This document shows positions 61,901 to 64,000 of a stretch of 64,000 bases of DNA, in pieces. The number at the start of each line of letters is the position of its first letter. Position 1 is the stretch's first letter. Position numbers and translations under genes: made by a program. The notes below the pieces were generated by a model, which was not told the origin of the DNA, made no database searches, and saw nothing but the letters and a program-made list of their open reading frames with translations. The stretch is from Fremontodendron californicum (taxonomy: Eukaryota > Streptophyta > Magnoliopsida > Malvales > Malvaceae): NCBI GenBank assembly GCA_030761205.1, contig JAULJL010000010.1, forward strand, positions 31,634,022 through 31,698,021. The letters are read 5' to 3'.

Positions 61901-61932
61901 TCTTGAATGATCTCTGCTTCAGTTGCTGCCAT
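49903..61932 (-). CDS. RBB1: Giant Glu-rich repetitive protein, RBB1-like
   Basis: Arabidopsis RBB1 (At5g40450) is a very large plant-specific protein reported to control vacuolar bulb formation; this identity is inferred from size, acidity and repeat style. Fifteen exons on the minus strand: 61932-61885, 59876-58650, 58538-58203, 58087-57959, 57487-57326, 57226-56270, 56024-55770, 55685-55566, 55465-52943, 52803-52663, 52578-52444, 51982-51263, 51131-51006, 50932-50801 and 50559-49903. All have GT-AG borders and all are phase 0, giving 2555 aa. The protein is Glu/Lys/Ser/Thr-rich and probably disordered or coiled-coil, with no signal peptide or membrane segment. Exon 9 alone gives 841 aa with about seven degenerate ~85-aa repeats. 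The last ~45 aa turn strongly basic (GVGSKVKHSISKVKKAIIGK). Exons 10-12 and 13-15 are duplicates. Exon 1 (MAATEAEIIQEPISVV) is the least certain. Four introns or flanks carry MITEs. Confidence 0.82.
52006..52172 (+). mobile_element. CTATGTT-type MITE in intron 11 of the RBB1-like gene
   Basis: 167 bp, with ends CTATGTTACTCGGACTC and GAGTCGGAGCAACAAAG. Perfect 8-bp duplication CATATAGC at 51998-52005 and 52173-52180. Only 23 bp separate it from exon 12. The duplicate intron 14 has the unoccupied site GATATAGC at 50576-50583, which confirms the ends. Confidence 0.92.
53140..54770 (-). repeat. Coding array of about seven degenerate ~85-aa repeats in exon 9
   Basis: Each unit follows a loose plan: EICLQKEE, a short acidic stretch with ETTAxQTL, EKPxEQLQT, LPSE, then a Glu/Lys-rich run ending xEDSSDAKT. 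Clear LPSE-type anchors lie near ASTLPSEDEE, PALPSENIE, PSTLPSKEDE and VTLPSDEHM. One further copy is in exon 12 (SSKLPSEEGE ... SDTKTGSQICLEK). Confidence 0.8.
57525..57691 (-). mobile_element. CTATGTT-type MITE in intron 4 of the RBB1-like gene
   Basis: 167 bp, ends CTATGTTGTTCCGACTC and GAGTCCAAGTAACATAG, with flanks CGTGACAA and CATGACAA (7 of 8). It lies 38 bp from the exon 5 acceptor. Confidence 0.88.
60104..60270 (+). mobile_element. CTATGTT-type MITE in intron 1 of the RBB1-like gene
   Basis: Left end intact (CTATGTTACTCGGACTCGG). The right end stops at GTCGGAGC, missing the last bases. CGGTACT at 60097-60103 and 60271-60277 is the target duplication. Confidence 0.85.
61192..61339 (-). 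mobile_element. CTATGTT-type MITE, end-truncated, in intron 1 of the RBB1-like gene
   Basis: The right end AGTAACATA is kept; the left end starts inside the element at CCCGTGTTCGATAC. ACAAGCAA at 61184-61191 and 61340-61347 is a perfect 8-bp duplication, so the truncated form may itself have moved, or lost its end exactly at the border. Confidence 0.82.
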
Positions 61933-62531
61933 CTTTTCATGCTGAAGTAATCGAATTTGGATTCGAATTTACTGAAGAAACTGACTATGATTATTTGAAA
62001 CTTTCATAACTTTGAAAATCAATGGTGGATTATTAGATATCTATATTGATCAGCTGACAGAGATGTTGTTTAAAGCAGGCTATAAGCTGACAAAAGCCAC
62101 TTGGAATATGCTAATACACATGCTGAGTTGGCCAGATATGCAATTGGCCCTACTGATTGGTCACTCACATGGCTTGGGATGGCTAATACAGCTCTGTTGA
62201 AATTGCAAAAATACATCTTTTGGTTAGATCAATTGATTTTAGGCTGGAAAATTTTGAGATGTTTCCACTTACAGAAAGAAGCTGCCAAAACCCTTTTAAC
62301 AGTTTGCTTTTTGTCTGAAGGCTAAGTGATCAGTTGTCTTGTGGGGTTCCAACATCTTTTGTTAATAATAAATTTGGGACTAATTCTTCACAGCTAAGCT
62401 TAAAGTGGTGACCATGATGTTTTAACTCTCCTTTTTCTTTTCTTTTCTTTACTTTACCCTTTCCGTTTTGGGCCCATGCAACAGGAAAACACACCAAACT
62501 GTGAAAACATCTAGAGCAAGCTAGGTTTTCT

Positions 62532-62928
62532 TAGGCGTCGTTTAGCATTGCTTCTGCCACAGTTTTTTGAGGTCAAAAGTTGTTTTTCACCGCAAACGCA
62601 ATGCTAAACAGATAAAAAAATTTGGCTTCTGTTGTTGAAACCATGGTTTGAAAAGTCAAACCAAAAAGCCAAAAAATATAGCTTTTGGGCTTTAAAAGCT
62701 GGTTTTTGAATAAAATAACTTATTATCCTAACATTTCTACATTTTTATTATTTTAAACATATATTTTTTTGACATTTCAATTTTCTACAACACTTTTTCA
62801 CAGCAATGCTAAACACTTAAAAGTTTTTAAACCACACTTTTTCACCACACTTTATAAACACACTTTTTTCAACTCGAGCTTTTTTCAACCCAAATTTTTT
62901 CCAACAGCAATGCTAGACTAGTCCTTAG
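62532..62928. mobile_element. MITE with TAGCATTGCTTCTG ends
   Basis: Left end TTAGGCGTCGTTTAGCATTGC and right end complement TAAGGACTAGTCTAGCATTGC are inverted copies. Subterminal 'aatgctaaacagat' and 'caatgctaaacactt' words repeat internally, a pattern typical of hAT MITEs that begin GGCGTCGTTTGGC. The target duplication is unclear. Confidence 0.65.
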
Positions 62929-63633
62929 AGTCTTTCCAAGGGATTTTTAAACAAAACTCTGAAGCAATAAAATAGATGATGGGATTATTCTACAAGTTCA
63001 AAATTAAGACAAAAAGTTGCATTAGTTTGATATAGATCTTATAATTTAGATACGATATGTTTAATAAACACGAAAATAATGTAATAATCACGATATGATA
63101 TGTTTAAAAATGATTAATACGTCACATTTACGTATCGTATTTGTATTTGTTTATATTTCTATTTATATAACTGACACACACAAAAAATACGAAATATGAT
63201 ACAAATATATGTATACATGAATTATCAGATGTAACTTTGTTGCAACAGAATTGATCAATTATGCCATTGCAGTGGAGTGAGATTGAAGCAGAAGCTGCAA
63301 AATTAAATTAAGACAAAAGCTAGCCTGGCATGCTTTCATGCAAATACAAATCTAAAATTTGTTACCTCTCTATTAAGCATAATATACATTGATATGAAAG
63401 TTTTTCTAATTTACCTACTTGAAACAATGAAAGAAATAATTTTAAAGCATTGAATTAGAAGAGAAGAAGAAAAAATTTTCAATATCAAAAGTGATTGTAA
63501 ACTGGTAACTAATTTGATGATGAATTTTTTGAATATTATATTACCTAATGATGACAATGATAATAATGATATTTAAGAATTTTCAAACCTAAATACTTAT
63601 CTAAATATATTTAAAATTTAAATATAATTGTCT

Positions 63634-63638
<5 letters not shown>

Positions 63639-63677
<39 letters not shown>
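63639..63677. repeat. (TAA)13 microsatellite
   Basis: An uninterrupted TAA/AAT trinucleotide run of about 39 bp in AT-rich DNA. It is likely to be length-variable. Confidence 0.9.
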
Positions 63678-64000
63678 GTCATAGTTGGCTACTTTGGTGA
63701 GGTCCCATCATTTGGTGCCCAAGGAATATGTCTCACTGACTATGAATATGAATATGAACTTCCAATAATAATATTTTTATGGCTAAAAAAAGGGTTATCT
63801 TTATTCTTTACTTTGAGTATTTGTTGAAAATTTGCTCAAAGATATAAAGGAATGCTGTTGAAATTGAAATGTCCATGAAAACAACATTCAAGGGACAGTT
63901 TCCTTGATAATGTCATATTCCATGCCTCAATTATTTATTATTATTGCATTGTAATTTTTTAGGTGTTATATATATGGGTGCATGTTTGCATGTATGTACA

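Larger units (their letters stand above)
61933..64000. other. Upstream flank of the RBB1-like gene and intergenic DNA
   Basis: About 61940-62450 is the likely promoter/leader of the RBB1-like gene, with no strong TATA box that I can single out. About 62990-63230 is the inverted-orientation copy of the cgtatcgtgt repeat. Short open frames here lack support. Confidence 0.55.

Noticed and set aside
61998..62325. Small plus-strand frames upstream of the RBB1-like gene
   Set aside because: They overlap each other in different frames and show no recognisable domain or splice context.

Overview
This window is plant nuclear DNA, from a eudicot and probably a rosid. The evidence is AT-rich intergenic DNA, split genes with GT-AG introns, plant-only gene families (raffinose synthase, LOB-domain, DUF1421/FLOE), a plant-type ribosomal-protein promoter (site II plus telo-box) and many small DNA transposons. 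The species cannot be fixed from sequence alone; codon content and protein resemblance suggest a malvid such as cotton, cacao or a relative (weak inference).

Layout, left to right. (1) 1-2.75 kb: AT-rich DNA without a gene. (2) 3.0-6.9 kb, +: raffinose synthase, 4 exons, 781 aa. (3) 7-9.6 kb: MITEs, a 66-bp tandem repeat and a tRNA-like/GGACCG repeat. (4) 9652-15052: a complete Mutator-like element (MULE) with ~670-bp terminal inverted repeats, a 10-bp target duplication, a 10 x 97-bp internal array and a damaged MuDR transposase gene. (5) 15.26-18.6 kb, +: a FLOE1-like DUF1421 prion-like protein, 3 exons, 560 aa; the MULE sits 194 bp before its ATG. (6) 20.1-26.9 kb, +: a CCCH zinc finger/RRM RNA-binding protein, 4 coding exons, 935 aa, with a probable 1.8-kb 5'UTR intron. 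(7) 26.9-35.3 kb: repeats only. (8) 35.3-35.9 kb, -: a LOB-domain transcription factor, LBD25-like. (9) 36-48.1 kb: a long gene-free stretch with hAT-like, fold-back, Helitron-like and tRNA-like repeats. (10) 48.3-48.7 kb, +: ribosomal protein eS17 with a clear promoter. (11) 49.9-61.9 kb, -: a 15-exon gene for a ~2555-aa Glu-rich repetitive protein resembling Arabidopsis RBB1. (12) 62-64 kb: MITEs and simple repeats.

The genes do not form a pathway. Raffinose synthase and the FLOE1-like protein are both linked in Arabidopsis to seed desiccation and hydration, but their proximity may be chance. From memory, close Arabidopsis relatives of the flanking genes fall into two neighbourhoods: RFS5/RBB1 on chromosome 5 and C3H41/LBD25 on chromosome 3. 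That would suggest an ancestral block since split in Arabidopsis.

The most informative structure is in the RBB1-like gene. All 15 exons are phase 0. A three-exon module (exons 10-12) is tandemly duplicated with its introns as exons 13-15. A small transposon sits in one copy of the duplicated intron and is missing from the other, giving a built-in empty site that fixes its ends and 8-bp target duplication. That transposon family has at least eight recognisable copies here, most of them in introns.
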